Shown here: positions 1-7,901 of the stretch, one piece after another
How positions within the stretch are numbered: the stretch's first letter is position 1
Layout: every line of letters starts with the position of its first letter
NCBI RefSeq assembly: GCF_022836495.1
Contig: NZ_BQXM01000006.1
Location: 62,001-126,000 of the forward strand
From: Desulforhabdus sp. TSK
GTDB lineage: Bacteria > Desulfobacterota > Syntrophobacteria > Syntrophobacterales > Syntrophobacteraceae
Direction: 5' to 3'
DNA: 64,000 bases
The notes under the pieces: generated by a model
Told to the model about the DNA's origin: nothing
Databases searched by the model: none
Seen by the model: the letters and a program-made list of their open reading frames with translations, nothing else
Position numbers and translations under genes: made by a program

Positions 1-1092
1 GGGAAGCCCCAGGGCCTTCTGCCCCCAGACGACTCCCTCGGGGTTGAGGGGCTCCCCGACGCTGTGAATGACGCGCAGACGGCTGAGATCATGCTCTCGG
101 ATCGGCTCGATCCCCAGGCGCATGAACCTGCGGATGGCCGTGGGCGCCGTATACCAGACGGTCACCTTCTGTTCTTCCAGGATGCGGCACCAGCGCCCGG
201 CGTCGAAATCGGCCTCGTCGACGAGGTTGGTGATGCCGTGGACCCAGGGCGCGATGATGCCATAGGACGTTCCCGTGACCCAACCGGGGTCCGCCGTGCA
301 CCAGAAGACGTCGTCCGGGTGAAAATCCATGACGTATTTGCCCGTCATGTAATGGATGAGGACAGCCTGGTGGACATGGATCGCGCCCTTGGGCATCCCC
401 GTGGTGCCGCTCGTGAAGTGGAGGGCGGCCACATCCTCCGGGTTGGTGGGAGGGATCGTGAAGGTCTCCGAGGATTCGGCCATGAGGCGGGGAAGCGACA
501 GCAGACCGTTTCCCGGGTGATCCGCGGCATCGATCAGGAGTATGTGGGTTAGGCTTGGCAGCGTCTCCCTAAGCTGACTTACCTTCACCTTATACTGCCG
601 TTCCGTGGTGACCAGGACTTTTGCATCCCCCCGGCTGAGGCGCTGATAGACGGGCTCAGGACCGAAGGCGGAAAAGAGGGGACAGAAGACGCTCGTGTTT
701 TTGAAAATCCCCAGGGCGGCGATATAAAGCTCCGGGATGCGGTCTGCCAGAACGGCGACCGTGTCCCCCTTCCCCAAGCCGAGCACCCGGAGAATATTGG
801 CAAAACGGTTACTCTCTTTTTTCAGGTCCCCATAGGTGAAATTCCGAGCTGAGCCATCGCTGCTGAGCCATCGCAGGGCGATGTGATCGTGGAGCCCGCC
901 CTGCGCGTGCCGATCGATGGCCTCGTGAGCGATATTGAGTCCTCTTCCCCCGGGAAGGCCGTCCAGTTCACGGCGAATCTCCTCCCACGAGAAGCCGGCG
1001 ACCGTCTCATCGTAATCCAGGAGGTTCGGCCGTACCTTCCACGATTCCGGATGCTTCTGAATGGGTGTCCACTGCAAGGCCACACCTCGCAT
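1..1092 (-). CDS. AMP-forming acetate-CoA ligase (acetyl-CoA synthetase), N-terminal part, runs off the left edge
   Basis: This gene would activate acetate (or a similar short acid) to acetyl-CoA through an acyl-adenylate in the cytoplasm. About 364 codons are visible, reading from ATG at 1092 leftward with no stop before base 1; full-length family members have about 570 to 650 residues. The adenylate-forming core motif TSGTTGMPKGA lies near residue 230, followed by the typical WCTADPGWVTG stretch. The N-terminus (MRGVALQWTPIQKHPESW) and the layout resemble the AcsA branch rather than long-chain FadD enzymes, but the substrate is inferred from family resemblance only. It is transcribed away from the island and belongs to the chromosomal flank. 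Confidence 0.85.
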   Translation of the reverse strand, partial: MRGVALQWTPIQKHPESWKVRPNLLDYDETVAGFSWEEIRRELDGLPGGRGLNIAHEAIDRHAQGGLHDHIALRWLSSDGSARNFTYGDLKKESNRFANILRVLGLGKGDTVAVLADRIPELYIAALGIFKNTSVFCPLFSAFGPEPVYQRLSRGDAKVLVTTERQYKVKVSQLRETLPSLTHILLIDAADHPGNGLLSLPRLMAESSETFTIPPTNPEDVAALHFTSGTTGMPKGAIHVHQAVLIHYMTGKYVMDFHPDDVFWCTADPGWVTGTSYGIIAPWVHGITNLVDEADFDAGRWCRILEEQKVTVWYTAPTAIRRFMRLGIEPIREHDLSRLRVIHSVGEPLNPEGVVWGQKALGLP

Positions 1093-1700
1093 CAAGTTGT
1101 TGGAAAATCTGGGACTGTATTGTCATCGTTGGTCGTTTAAGAATTATAACTTCGAATCCTAATAATTCGCAACTACCAATAAGATATTCTTTTCATGGAG
1201 AGAATCAACCCTCCCTGACAGATTCCCTCACGTCTCCTCATGAAAGATGGAAGCCACGCCATCGAAGTTCTCCAAGCTCTGAAAGATTTGGGTGTTTCTT
1301 TTAGCATTTGTGATTCTGGAAGGTTATAGTCGAGTCCAGCAGTCTCAGGGAATTCCCTCTGACAGGTCAGAGATCCGAAATTCCTTTATTTGTTGCATCC
1401 ATTCTCAGGTGGATGACAAAGTGAGGACTACCAGGGGCACTGCCGTGGTGTAGAGGATGAACGTCAAGGTTGGCGCAGAGGGTGTTGAGTTAAATGACCG
1501 GTTATTCTGAAGAACAGACAGAGTCAGGAGGGTTTTATATTTCTGGAACGTCTGCCCCCGGCAACGCAAAAGCCTTCTTGAGATTTGATAACACGGAAAG
1601 GGCCTTGGTGCGGCGATATTCCGTAGACGTTTCAGCACCAGGGAGTCATCTGGTGCGAGGTAGCCTGCACCGGAAATTAAGACTACAGAGTAAAAACAAC
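1093..1700. other. Non-coding stretch between the acetate-CoA ligase and the tRNA-fMet fragment
   Basis: About 600 bases with no credible gene on either strand. The open frames here are short, have no ribosome binding site and resemble no family I know. The promoter of the leftward ligase gene must lie near 1093-1200, but I cannot point to convincing boxes. Confidence 0.6.
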
Positions 1701-1734
1701 AAGGGCTCAGGATGTTTCCTGAGCCCTTTCTTTT
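1701..1734 (-). terminator. Rho-independent terminator behind the tRNA-fMet 3' fragment
   Basis: A hairpin with arms of about 10 bases (AGGGCTCAGG with CCTGAGCCCT, 1702-1727) is followed on the minus strand by a T-rich run (1700 down to 1686). It lies where the terminator of the leftward tRNA gene would be before integration. The intact tRNA at the right end of the island has a different hairpin in the same place. Confidence 0.7.
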
Positions 1735-1786
1735 CCTGGTAGCGGGGAGAGGATTCGAACCTCTGACCTTCGGGTTATGAGCCCGA
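1731..1786 (-). repeat. attL: 56-bp copy of the 3' part of tRNA-fMet
   Basis: Bases 1731-1786 are identical to 42357-42412. They contain the tRNA 3' end with CCA (minus strand, 1737-1739), T-arm, variable loop, anticodon loop CAU and one side of the anticodon stem. After 1786 the sequence departs from a tRNA (AGGGTTGC instead of the D-arm half), so this copy cannot fold as a tRNA. This is the footprint expected when a tyrosine recombinase integrates into a tRNA gene and an element-borne 3' end restores the gene at the other junction. Confidence 0.85.
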
Positions 1787-1840
1787 AGGGTTGCTTTTAC
1801 TCTCATTTACCACTGCTTACAAAGCTTAGTAAAATTACAG

Positions 1841-1891
1841 TATTTTCAGGTTTGACATTTCCTTGACTTTACCTTGAATTATCCTGAAATA
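1841..1891. promoter_or_regulatory. Three phased 11-bp iterons with flanking inverted repeat, upstream of the integrase
   Basis: Three directly repeated 11-mers stand end to end: TTGACATTTCC (1852-1862), TTGACTTTACC (1863-1873) and TTGAATTATCC (1874-1884). They are bracketed by the inverted pair TATTTTCAGG (1841-1850) and CCTGAAATA (1883-1891). The period matches about one helical turn, as in binding arrays for excisionases or integrase arm domains. The TTGAC units could also serve as -35 boxes for the integrase. Function is inferred. Confidence 0.5.
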
Positions 1892-1900
1892 TGCTCTGGA

Positions 1901-1921
1901 TGTGGGGAATAGTGTGGGGAA
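1901..1921. repeat. Paired TGTGGGGAA motif, left-end copy
   Basis: Two TGTGGGGAA copies separated by TAG. The same 21 bases occur in the same orientation at 42296-42316, inside the right end. The position near both ends suggests arm-type recombinase binding sites. This stretch lies in an upstream extension of the integrase reading frame, which argues that the real start codon is downstream of it. Confidence 0.5.
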
Positions 1922-1977
1922 TGAATCCCTTCGGGTTGCGCTTCAAATCGAGGGAAAGGGGTGTCGCAGTGGCCACA

Positions 1978-3129
1978 ATGAAACGAATCCCGACGAAATA
2001 TCCGGGCGTCTTCTACATCGAAGGCAAGAGCCTCACAGGGAAACCGGAGCAGATTTTTTATATCCGGTACCGCAGAGACGGGAAGATGATCGAGGAAAAG
2101 GTGGGAAGACAATTCCAGGATGATATGACCCCGGCAAGAGCGAATGCTGTCAGATGGCTCAGAATCCGCGGCAAAGAACAATCAAACCAGGAACAACGGG
2201 AAGTTGAAAAGGCCAGGGAGCAGATATGGACTGTTTCCCGCTTGTGGGAAGAATACAAAAAGAACAAGCCCTCTCTGAAGGGTATTGTCACAGATGAGAA
2301 CCGCTTTCAGAAGCATATTGCCCCTATCCTGGGGGCAAGGGAAGCCCACGAGATTGTCCCCCTGGACGTCGATCGTCTTTGGCTGAAAATGCTCAAGACC
2401 CACAAACCGGCGACGGTTCGCAATGTCCTTGAGCTTCTGCGAAGGATTATAAATTTTGGTGTCAGCAAACGGATATCCCAGCCAATCGGTTTCACTATCG
2501 AGATGCCTGTGGTATCGAATCTCAAAACCGAAGACCTTACGCCGGAAGAATTGACCCGGCTTCTGCAAGCCATCGAGGAGGATTCCAACACCATGGCTGC
2601 AGCTCTCATGAAAATGGCCCTTTTTACGGGAATGAGGCGAGGTGAGCTCTTCAGTTTGCAATGGGATCATATTGATTTTTATCGTGGCTTCATCCTGCTT
2701 CAAGATCCCAAGGGAGGCGTTGATCAGAGGATCCCCTTGAACGATGCGGCACGGCAGATACTTGAAGGTATTCCACGGGACGGGGAAAGTCCGTTCGTAT
2801 TCCCTGGACGTAGCGGCCAGCGGCGTGTGGACATCAAGAAGCAGGTGAACCGGATCAAGGAACGGGCCGGGCTCCCGAAGGACTTCAGAGCGCTTCACGG
2901 TTTACGCCACGTCTATGCCAGCATGTTGGCATCTTCCGGGGAGGTTGACCTCTACACGCTTCAAAAACTTATGACCCACAAGTCTTTCACAATGACCGCA
3001 CGATATGCCCACCTTCGGGATGATGCTCTTAAACAGGCTTCGGCACTTGCCGAGCGGCTGGTAAAGACGGCACATGCAGAACCCGGGCAAGTGGTTGCCA
3101 TGGATGAAGGGAGATCGGCAAAAGGATGA
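1978..3129 (+). CDS. int: Tyrosine-type site-specific recombinase (phage integrase family)
   Basis: The enzyme would catalyse integration and excision of the island at the tRNA-fMet attachment site. The 383 residues have an N-terminal Arm-like DNA-binding region (about 1-70), a SAM-like core-binding domain (about 85-180) and a C-terminal catalytic domain. The full active-site set is visible: Arg220 in TGMRRGEL, Lys245, His307 and Arg310 in LHGLRH, His334 in MTHKS, and the nucleophile Tyr343 in TARYAH. ATG 1978 is preceded by a purine-rich stretch; in-frame GTG 1969 is the main alternative and has better spacing to GGGAAAGGGG. The frame stays open up to 1891, but that part holds end repeats. 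The stop overlaps the start of hicA, so int and hicAB are probably co-transcribed. Confidence 0.92.
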   Translation: MKRIPTKYPGVFYIEGKSLTGKPEQIFYIRYRRDGKMIEEKVGRQFQDDMTPARANAVRWLRIRGKEQSNQEQREVEKAREQIWTVSRLWEEYKKNKPSLKGIVTDENRFQKHIAPILGAREAHEIVPLDVDRLWLKMLKTHKPATVRNVLELLRRIINFGVSKRISQPIGFTIEMPVVSNLKTEDLTPEELTRLLQAIEEDSNTMAAALMKMALFTGMRRGELFSLQWDHIDFYRGFILLQDPKGGVDQRIPLNDAARQILEGIPRDGESPFVFPGRSGQRRVDIKKQVNRIKERAGLPKDFRALHGLRHVYASMLASSGEVDLYTLQKLMTHKSFTMTARYAHLRDDALKQASALAERLVKTAHAEPGQVVAMDEGRSAKG

Positions 3130-3368
3130 GCGGAAAATGGAAGCGGCATGCCCGAATTCGAAACAACCCTTATGACGTCCGTTTTGAAGATGCCGAGGCA
3201 TGGCTCATTTCTTTTGGATTCATTGAGCGGGAAGCCAAGGGAAGCCACAAAGTGTTCACCCATCCGCGCTGGGACGGCCGCCTGACAATGCAGAGCCACA
3301 AAGGTAAAGCCAAGCCTTACCAAATCAAACAGGCACTCAAAGCCATTGAGGAGATTCACAATGTCTAA
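3126..3368 (+). CDS. hicA: HicA-type toxin (mRNA interferase)
   Basis: An 80-residue protein with the dsRBD-like HicA core: the GSHKVFTHP motif around residues 39-47 holds the catalytic His41. HicA toxins cleave mRNA and are held inactive by HicB. The start overlaps the integrase stop by four bases (ATGA), and its stop overlaps the hicB start, so the three genes are translationally coupled. Tying a toxin to the recombinase would penalise loss of the island; that role is inferred. Confidence 0.85.
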   Translation: MSGKWKRHARIRNNPYDVRFEDAEAWLISFGFIEREAKGSHKVFTHPRWDGRLTMQSHKGKAKPYQIKQALKAIEEIHNV

Positions 3369-3570
3369 GAAGTTTTACCCTGTGACTATTTTTTATAGTG
3401 AGGAAGATCAAGGCTTCATTGCAATAGTTCCCGACCTTAAGGGATGTTCGGCCTTCGGGGAGACTCCACAAGAGGCACTCCAGGAAATTCAGGTGGCGAT
3501 TGACCTGTGGCTCGATGTTGCCCGGCGGGATTCCAAAGCAGCTCCAGAACCATCGCTGATGACGGCATAA
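3361..3570 (+). CDS. hicB: HicB-type antitoxin
   Basis: A 69-residue protein of the partly degraded RNase H-like HicB fold, with the usual N-terminal pattern: FYSEEDQGFIAIVPDLKGCSA, then the GETPQEAL helix. It neutralises HicA and, in many systems, represses its own operon. No C-terminal ribbon-helix-helix or helix-turn-helix domain is visible, so this is the short form; DNA binding is uncertain. ATG 3361 overlaps the hicA stop by eight bases. An upstream in-frame ATG at 3346 lies inside hicA and is less likely. Confidence 0.85.
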   Translation: MSKKFYPVTIFYSEEDQGFIAIVPDLKGCSAFGETPQEALQEIQVAIDLWLDVARRDSKAAPEPSLMTA

Positions 3571-3608
3571 AGAAAAACCCTTACGGGGATAGACTGTGGC
3601 TGATCAGC

Positions 3609-3989
3609 ATGGGCGACAAGCGGGAAATCCTCGCCTGCTTCTCCGTCGAACAAGAGGACATTTCACTCCTGGAACGCAAGGCGCTACATGCCCCTGAAAT
3701 GTGGGATCTATTCGAGGGAATGGTTGAGGTCCTCACACGATCCCCCCACTTGTGGCCGAACGTCAAAGCCTACTGCCGGAGGGAACTCCCAGGGAAACTT
3801 TTCCAAGAGCTTCAAGCCGAGTATGCCGGGACCAGTTCACCATGCCAGTCCGGTAAATGGAAGTCGCCTCATCCTTCACGGTGCCTTGATTGTTCACTTC
3901 AGAAGGGATGTAACCGGGGAGAAAGGGTGATGTGGGGGCTGCTCCAGCGGCATGACTGCCCGGATTTACAGGAGGTAAGCTTATGTTGA
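3609..3989 (+). CDS. Hypothetical protein, Cys-rich C-terminus
   Basis: I do not recognise a family. The frame gives 126 residues from ATG 3609 with a weak ribosome binding site; it is open further upstream without a better start. The first 75 residues look helical and charged. The C-terminal half has C-x2-C-x5-C (CLDCSLQKGC), a possible metal knuckle, plus other cysteines. It overlaps the helicase start at 3983 by seven bases and so belongs to the same phage-like transcription unit. Confidence 0.45.
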   Translation: MGDKREILACFSVEQEDISLLERKALHAPEMWDLFEGMVEVLTRSPHLWPNVKAYCRRELPGKLFQELQAEYAGTSSPCQSGKWKSPHPSRCLDCSLQKGCNRGERVMWGLLQRHDCPDLQEVSLC

Positions 3990-5348
3990 CCCTCACCGTC
4001 CGTTCAAAATGTGAAATTGGACCGATTTCGGGCTTTCAAGAAGATGTGCTGGAAAAGGTCAAATCCCGGTTTACCTTCGAGAACCCAGCATATGAACAAG
4101 CCGTGAAGCATGGCCGCTGGGCCGGAAATATCAGCGAGCTCTTGTCCTTCTGCAATATCGAGGGGAGGGCGCTCTCTATCCCACGGGGCGCAACCCGTGC
4201 TGTTGTCGAAATCCTTAAACGCCACGGAGTTCCTTTCCAAATCGACGACCAGCGCCGGGAGCTTCCTCTTGTGGACTTCTCCTTTGCAGGGCAGCTCAGA
4301 CCGTACCAGGAAAGCGCAGTCCGGGCCATGCTCCAAAGAGAGTTCGGGGTGCTTTGCGCGCCGACCGGAAGCGGGAAGACGACCATGGCTCTTTCCATCA
4401 TAGCGGAGCGGAAGCAGCCGGCGCTTATCATCGTGCATACCCGGGAGCTGGCCGAACAGTGGATTGACCGGATAGAACGCTTTCTCGGGATACCGCGCGA
4501 GGAAGTGGGAATGATCGGCGGTGGCAGGCGCACCGTGGGCCGCAGGATCAGCGTAGGCATGGTGCAAAGCCTCGTGAAGTGTGCCGATTTGTTTGCACCC
4601 CTTGTCGGGCACCTGGTTGTGGATGAGTGCCATCACTCCCCGTCAAGGACATTCACGGAGGTTGTGAGTGCGTTTGACGCCAGGTACATGCTCGGGCTTT
4701 CGGCTACACCCTACCGGCGGGACGGACTGGGGCGGCTTATCTGGTGGCACCTTGGCGACAACGTTCATGAGGTGGACCAGGCGTCCCTCTTTGGTGGCGG
4801 CCACATCCTCAAGCCGGAAGTCATCACCCGAGGGACGGGATACCGGGGCGGGGAGCATGACCCGGCAGAGGAGTGGTCGCGCTTCGTGGGAGAGCTTCCC
4901 GAAGATAATGACCGAAACCGGCTTATCTGTGGGGACATTGCCGAAGAGTATCGGGCGGGGGCGACATGCCTTGTCCTTTCCGACGGGGTGGAGCACTGCC
5001 GCCGGGTTCAGCGGATGCTTGCCTGCAGGAAGATCGATGCGGTGCTCCTGAACGGGCAGCTCTCCAGGAAAGCGCGCAGCGAAGTCATGAAGGGCATCCT
5101 GGAGGGGCGGGAGCGTGCGATCCTCGCCACCTCCTGCTGGTGAAGGGCTCGACATTCCGCACCTTGACGCACTCTTTTTGGCTTCTCCCGTGAAATTCTC
5201 GGGACGGTTGACGCAATACGTAGGGCGGGTGCTGAGACCGTCTCCAGGGAAAAAAAGGCCGAGGGTCTACGATTACATCGATCCTCTGCCGGTGCTCGAG
5301 TACCAGGCCAGGGCACGGCAAAAAGTTTTTGAAGGTATGGCTGCATGA
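3983..5348 (+). pseudogene. DEAD/DEAH-box superfamily II helicase, interrupted by one frameshift
   Basis: A phage-type superfamily II helicase related to the UvsW/XPB-like group. The first frame (3983-5143) carries Walker A APTGSGKT (residues 126-133), the DECH box (214-217) and SATPYR (motif III). It stops at 5143 after ILATSCW. Homologous sequence continues one frame over from about 5128 to 5348 with AGEGLDIP and the arginine-finger motif YVGRVLRP. The break falls between motifs IV/V and VI, so the first product alone would lack motif VI. A single-base-scale indel near 5130-5140, a sequencing error or recoding could each explain it; I see no classical slippery site. Confidence 0.8.
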
Positions 5349-5361
5349 AAGGAGGTGGCTC

Positions 5362-5811
5362 ATGGAAAAACCTGTAAAAGCAGGACGCAAGCAGGACGGA
5401 ACGTTTGCACCGGGCTGTTCAGGGAATCCGAGGGGAAAGCGGCCCGGAACAAAGCACAAAGTGACCCTTGCCTGTGAGGAGCTTCTCCGGGGCGAGGCGG
5501 AGAGGATAACCCGGGTCGCCATTGACCGCGCGCTTGAAGGGGACACCGTGGCTCTCAAGATCTGCCTGGAGAGATTTTACCCCGTGCCAAAAGACGGCCC
5601 GGTCAAACTCTCTTTTCCCCTGGTGGATTCATCATTAGATCTGACGTCGGCAACAGGGAGAATCGTTAAGGCGGCGGCTTCGGGGGAGCTCACACCCTCC
5701 CAGGCCGAAAGCATGATGCGGTTGTTTGAAATGCACCTCAAGGTGCTGGGGTTGACGGAGATTGAACGGCGCTTACAAACCCTTGAGCAAAATATGGAGG
5801 CAAAAAAATGA
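5362..5811 (+). CDS. DUF5681-type protein (phage/island associated)
   Basis: A 149-residue protein whose N-terminus has the DUF5681 signature of basic and Gly/Asn/Pro residues (GTFAPGCSGNPRGKRPGTKH). Such proteins are found beside phage packaging and island genes, without a known biochemical role. The start ATG 5362 has a full AAAGGAGGTG site five bases upstream, the best Shine-Dalgarno in this segment. The C-terminal 40 residues are predicted helical. It overlaps the next gene by four bases (ATGA). Confidence 0.7.
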   Translation: MEKPVKAGRKQDGTFAPGCSGNPRGKRPGTKHKVTLACEELLRGEAERITRVAIDRALEGDTVALKICLERFYPVPKDGPVKLSFPLVDSSLDLTSATGRIVKAAASGELTPSQAESMMRLFEMHLKVLGLTEIERRLQTLEQNMEAKK

Positions 5812-6056
5812 TGACCAGTACCGAACGACGTATCACACAACTTGAGAAGGCTGCAGGTACAGGCAGCATGGACGAATACCGCAGGGCCGTCATGTGCCTG
5901 CTCGAGATCGGCGCCATTGAGGTTCCGGAGGATATCAATGCACTGATCCAACAGTACGCTGCAGAGGGGTGGACGCTGAAGGCCATTCTTGATGAGATCG
6001 ACGGGACGTCGAGAGGGCTTCCCAGTCCTCACGAGGAAGCAACGCATTGGTTTTAA
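5808..6056 (+). CDS. Hypothetical protein, small, coupled to the DUF5681 gene
   Basis: An 82-residue acidic protein I do not recognise. It starts with a helix that looks coiled-coil-like (TERRITQLEKAAG), followed by a mixed region and a short disordered tail. The start overlaps the preceding stop, and GGAGG lies nine bases upstream, so translation looks real. It appears to be the last gene of the rightward int-hicAB-helicase-DUF5681 unit. Confidence 0.5.
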   Translation: MMTSTERRITQLEKAAGTGSMDEYRRAVMCLLEIGAIEVPEDINALIQQYAAEGWTLKAILDEIDGTSRGLPSPHEEATHWF

Positions 6057-6069
6057 TTTCATCTGGGTA

Positions 6070-6091
6070 CCCCCCCGGCTTTGCGGGGGGG
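6070..6091. terminator. GC hairpin at the end of the integrase gene cluster
   Basis: CCCCCCCG and CGGGGGGG (8-bp stem) enclose a six-base loop, directly after the last gene of the plus-strand cluster. There is no T-run on either side, so it is at best an imperfect terminator or an mRNA-end structure. Confidence 0.4.
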
Positions 6092-6167
6092 GAGGACTCA
6101 CAGAGTTTGACATTTGCGGAAGTATACGAAAGCCTCCCAGTCTGTGAATCGCTTAAAGTTTAGGTGC

Positions 6168-6341
6168 ATGGCAACAATTAATCATCCGAAGAAGAGTATG
6201 GATTGGTGGACTGAGATCAGTGGCGTACCGTACGAGTGTCCCTTCTTGGATCGTGTCGAATTCACGGAACAAGAGGACAAAAAAGATATTATGGCATGGG
6301 AAAACGACTTTGAGCGAAGGAGGTTCCCCTGCAAGAGGTAG
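6168..6341 (+). CDS. Doubtful small protein
   Basis: A 57-residue frame (MATINHPKKSMDWW start) in the gap between the integrase cluster and the first ars operon. It has no clear ribosome binding site and no family I recognise. It could be real, a gene remnant or chance. The rest of the gap 6057-6509 holds only the hairpin at 6070-6091 and the 3' side of ccdA. Confidence 0.2.
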   Translation: MATINHPKKSMDWWTEISGVPYECPFLDRVEFTEQEDKKDIMAWENDFERRRFPCKR

Positions 6342-6509
6342 CTGTTCCGGTTTCCACTGCCCATGACGGGAGAGGTCCCGGCAACGTTGAAAACACTGGT
6401 CACACAACCTCCCGCCAAGCCCGAAGCCATTTACCAACATCAAGCAGGGAGCGACCAGACCGTGCTTCGTAAGATCGGCAGGGGCTTTTGCGTCATAAGC
6501 CCCACGGGC

Positions 6510-7217
6510 CTATGAAACTCCGATAAAAGGACGGACAATGAAGTATAACCCCAGCACAGCAATGGCCGCCCCGGCGCACTTACGAAACCATGCCCCTCCC
6601 TCGTGAAAAGAACTGCTGGAGAGGAGCCGTCTCATGGTAGCCGTGGAGCTCCCAGCCACGGCAATGGGAACACAGTGGCCGATTCCGAACAGAACGATAA
6701 ACAGAAGGCCTGTCAGGACTTTTTGCTGGATGGTGATAATTGCCAGTATAGGGGCGATGAATCCAAAGGTGCACGATCCCGACAGAACCCCGTAGGCCAA
6801 CCCCAATGAAAAAGCTCCCCAGAGGCCCTTGATCTTGATGCGGCCCATAAGGCTCCCGGACATGGAGCACTTGGATATCCCCATCATGTCAAGGGCCACC
6901 CAAAGGAGAATGGCTCCCACCAAAATAGTCCAATACGGTCCCACTTCACCGAGCATCCGCCCGAGGAGCGAACAGACGATACCCACCAGGCCGATGGTGA
7001 TGAAGAGTCCGATGCTGAACGCTACAGCATAATAGACTGCCTCCTTGGCTTTAACGGCCTTTTCCTGACCCGCGACGTAGCTCACAATAAGCGGGATGGA
7101 AGCCATGTGGCAAGGGCTGAGGGCGACGCTCACCACCCCCCAGAGGAAGCACCCCAAAGCGGCAATGGCCGTGCCCCCCATGATCCATGCATTGATGGTC
7201 AATAGCGCCTGGTCCAT
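6510..7217 (-). CDS. ccdA: CcdA/DsbD-like membrane thiol-disulfide transporter
   Basis: A 235-residue inner-membrane protein with six predicted helices of the CcdA type, carrying the two conserved redox cysteines (SPCHMASIP in helix 1 and SGSCTFGF in helix 4). CcdA passes electrons from cytoplasmic thioredoxin to periplasmic thiol proteins. ATG 7217 has GGAGGAG seven bases upstream; the longer frame starting at 7247 has no such site. It is the last gene of the first ars operon and follows a secreted thioredoxin, so the two likely form a pair: CcdA as reductant source and the thioredoxin as acceptor. Confidence 0.85.
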   Translation of the reverse strand: MDQALLTINAWIMGGTAIAALGCFLWGVVSVALSPCHMASIPLIVSYVAGQEKAVKAKEAVYYAVAFSIGLFITIGLVGIVCSLLGRMLGEVGPYWTILVGAILLWVALDMMGISKCSMSGSLMGRIKIKGLWGAFSLGLAYGVLSGSCTFGFIAPILAIITIQQKVLTGLLFIVLFGIGHCVPIAVAGSSTATMRRLLSSSSFHEGGAWFRKCAGAAIAVLGLYFIVRPFIGVS

Positions 7218-7272
7218 TCTTTCACTCCTCCGACAATTCCAGGGCACATCATCTCATAACAGAGAACAAATT

Positions 7273-7674
7273 TTACTTCTCGACACCCAGGCTCTCCAGC
7301 TTGGCTTCGATACTCTGCTTGTCCAGAAAGCCCTCATGCCGATAGACCTCTTTGCCCTGCTTGTCGTAAAAGATCTGGGTGGGAATCGAGCGGATGCCGA
7401 AACGCTGGCCCTGCTCCCGGTTTTCCCATACATCAATGAAGATGATGGCAGCCTTCCCTTTGTATTCCTTTTCAAGCTCTTCCAAGATCGGGGCCATCAT
7501 CTTGCAGGGAATGCATTTCTTTGCACCGATGTCCACCATTGTCACCATGCCTTTGGCCGGCACCTCGGGAATCCCGGCGGACTCCACCGCCCCGAAGCAC
7601 ATCCCATTCATTGACAGCACGAACATCAGCCCCAGGAATCCCACCACAGACACAAACCCCTTGACTCTTTTCAC
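7273..7674 (-). CDS. Exported thioredoxin-like protein
   Basis: A 133-residue protein with an N-terminal signal or anchor segment (about residues 5-28), then a thioredoxin fold with active site CIPC (Cys54, Cys57) and the cis-proline loop SIPTQIF. It probably acts in the periplasm. The start is GTG 7674 with AAAGGAGGC six bases upstream. Its neighbour CcdA would keep it reduced. In an arsenic operon it could support disulfide chemistry under thiol-binding stress; the substrate is not visible. Confidence 0.85.
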   Translation of the reverse strand: MKRVKGFVSVVGFLGLMFVLSMNGMCFGAVESAGIPEVPAKGMVTMVDIGAKKCIPCKMMAPILEELEKEYKGKAAIIFIDVWENREQGQRFGIRSIPTQIFYDKQGKEVYRHEGFLDKQSIEAKLESLGVEK

Positions 7675-7901
7675 CAGACTGCCTCCTTTGAATCATTGAT
7701 GATACCCAGCAATTTCCTAACTGGACATTGCTGAGTTGGTTATGAAATGCGCCATGCAGCTGACCCAATTTTAAACCCAAAATCGATGGAATTTGCCCTC
7801 CGTTTGGGGGCAAAATGGTAACCATGGGTTAAGCTTCACCAGTTTCACCCGGCAACCGAGGATCTCTCGTATTGAGATCGTCCAGCACTGGAATGTGGGT
7901 G

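Noticed and set aside
64-552. A 162-codon plus-strand frame at the left edge
   Set aside because: It is opposite the acetate-CoA ligase, whose AMP-binding motif is clear on the minus strand.
1405-1806. A 133-codon minus-strand frame through the tRNA fragment
   Set aside because: The part that looks conserved (KVRGSNPLPAT) is simply translated tRNA sequence.
5130-5150. Programmed frameshift in the helicase
   Set aside because: No slippery heptamer, no RF2-like stop context and no clear downstream pseudoknot; a plain indel is simpler.
6070-6091. A strong intrinsic terminator
   Set aside because: The hairpin is GC-perfect but has no T-run on either side; it is listed only as an imperfect hairpin.
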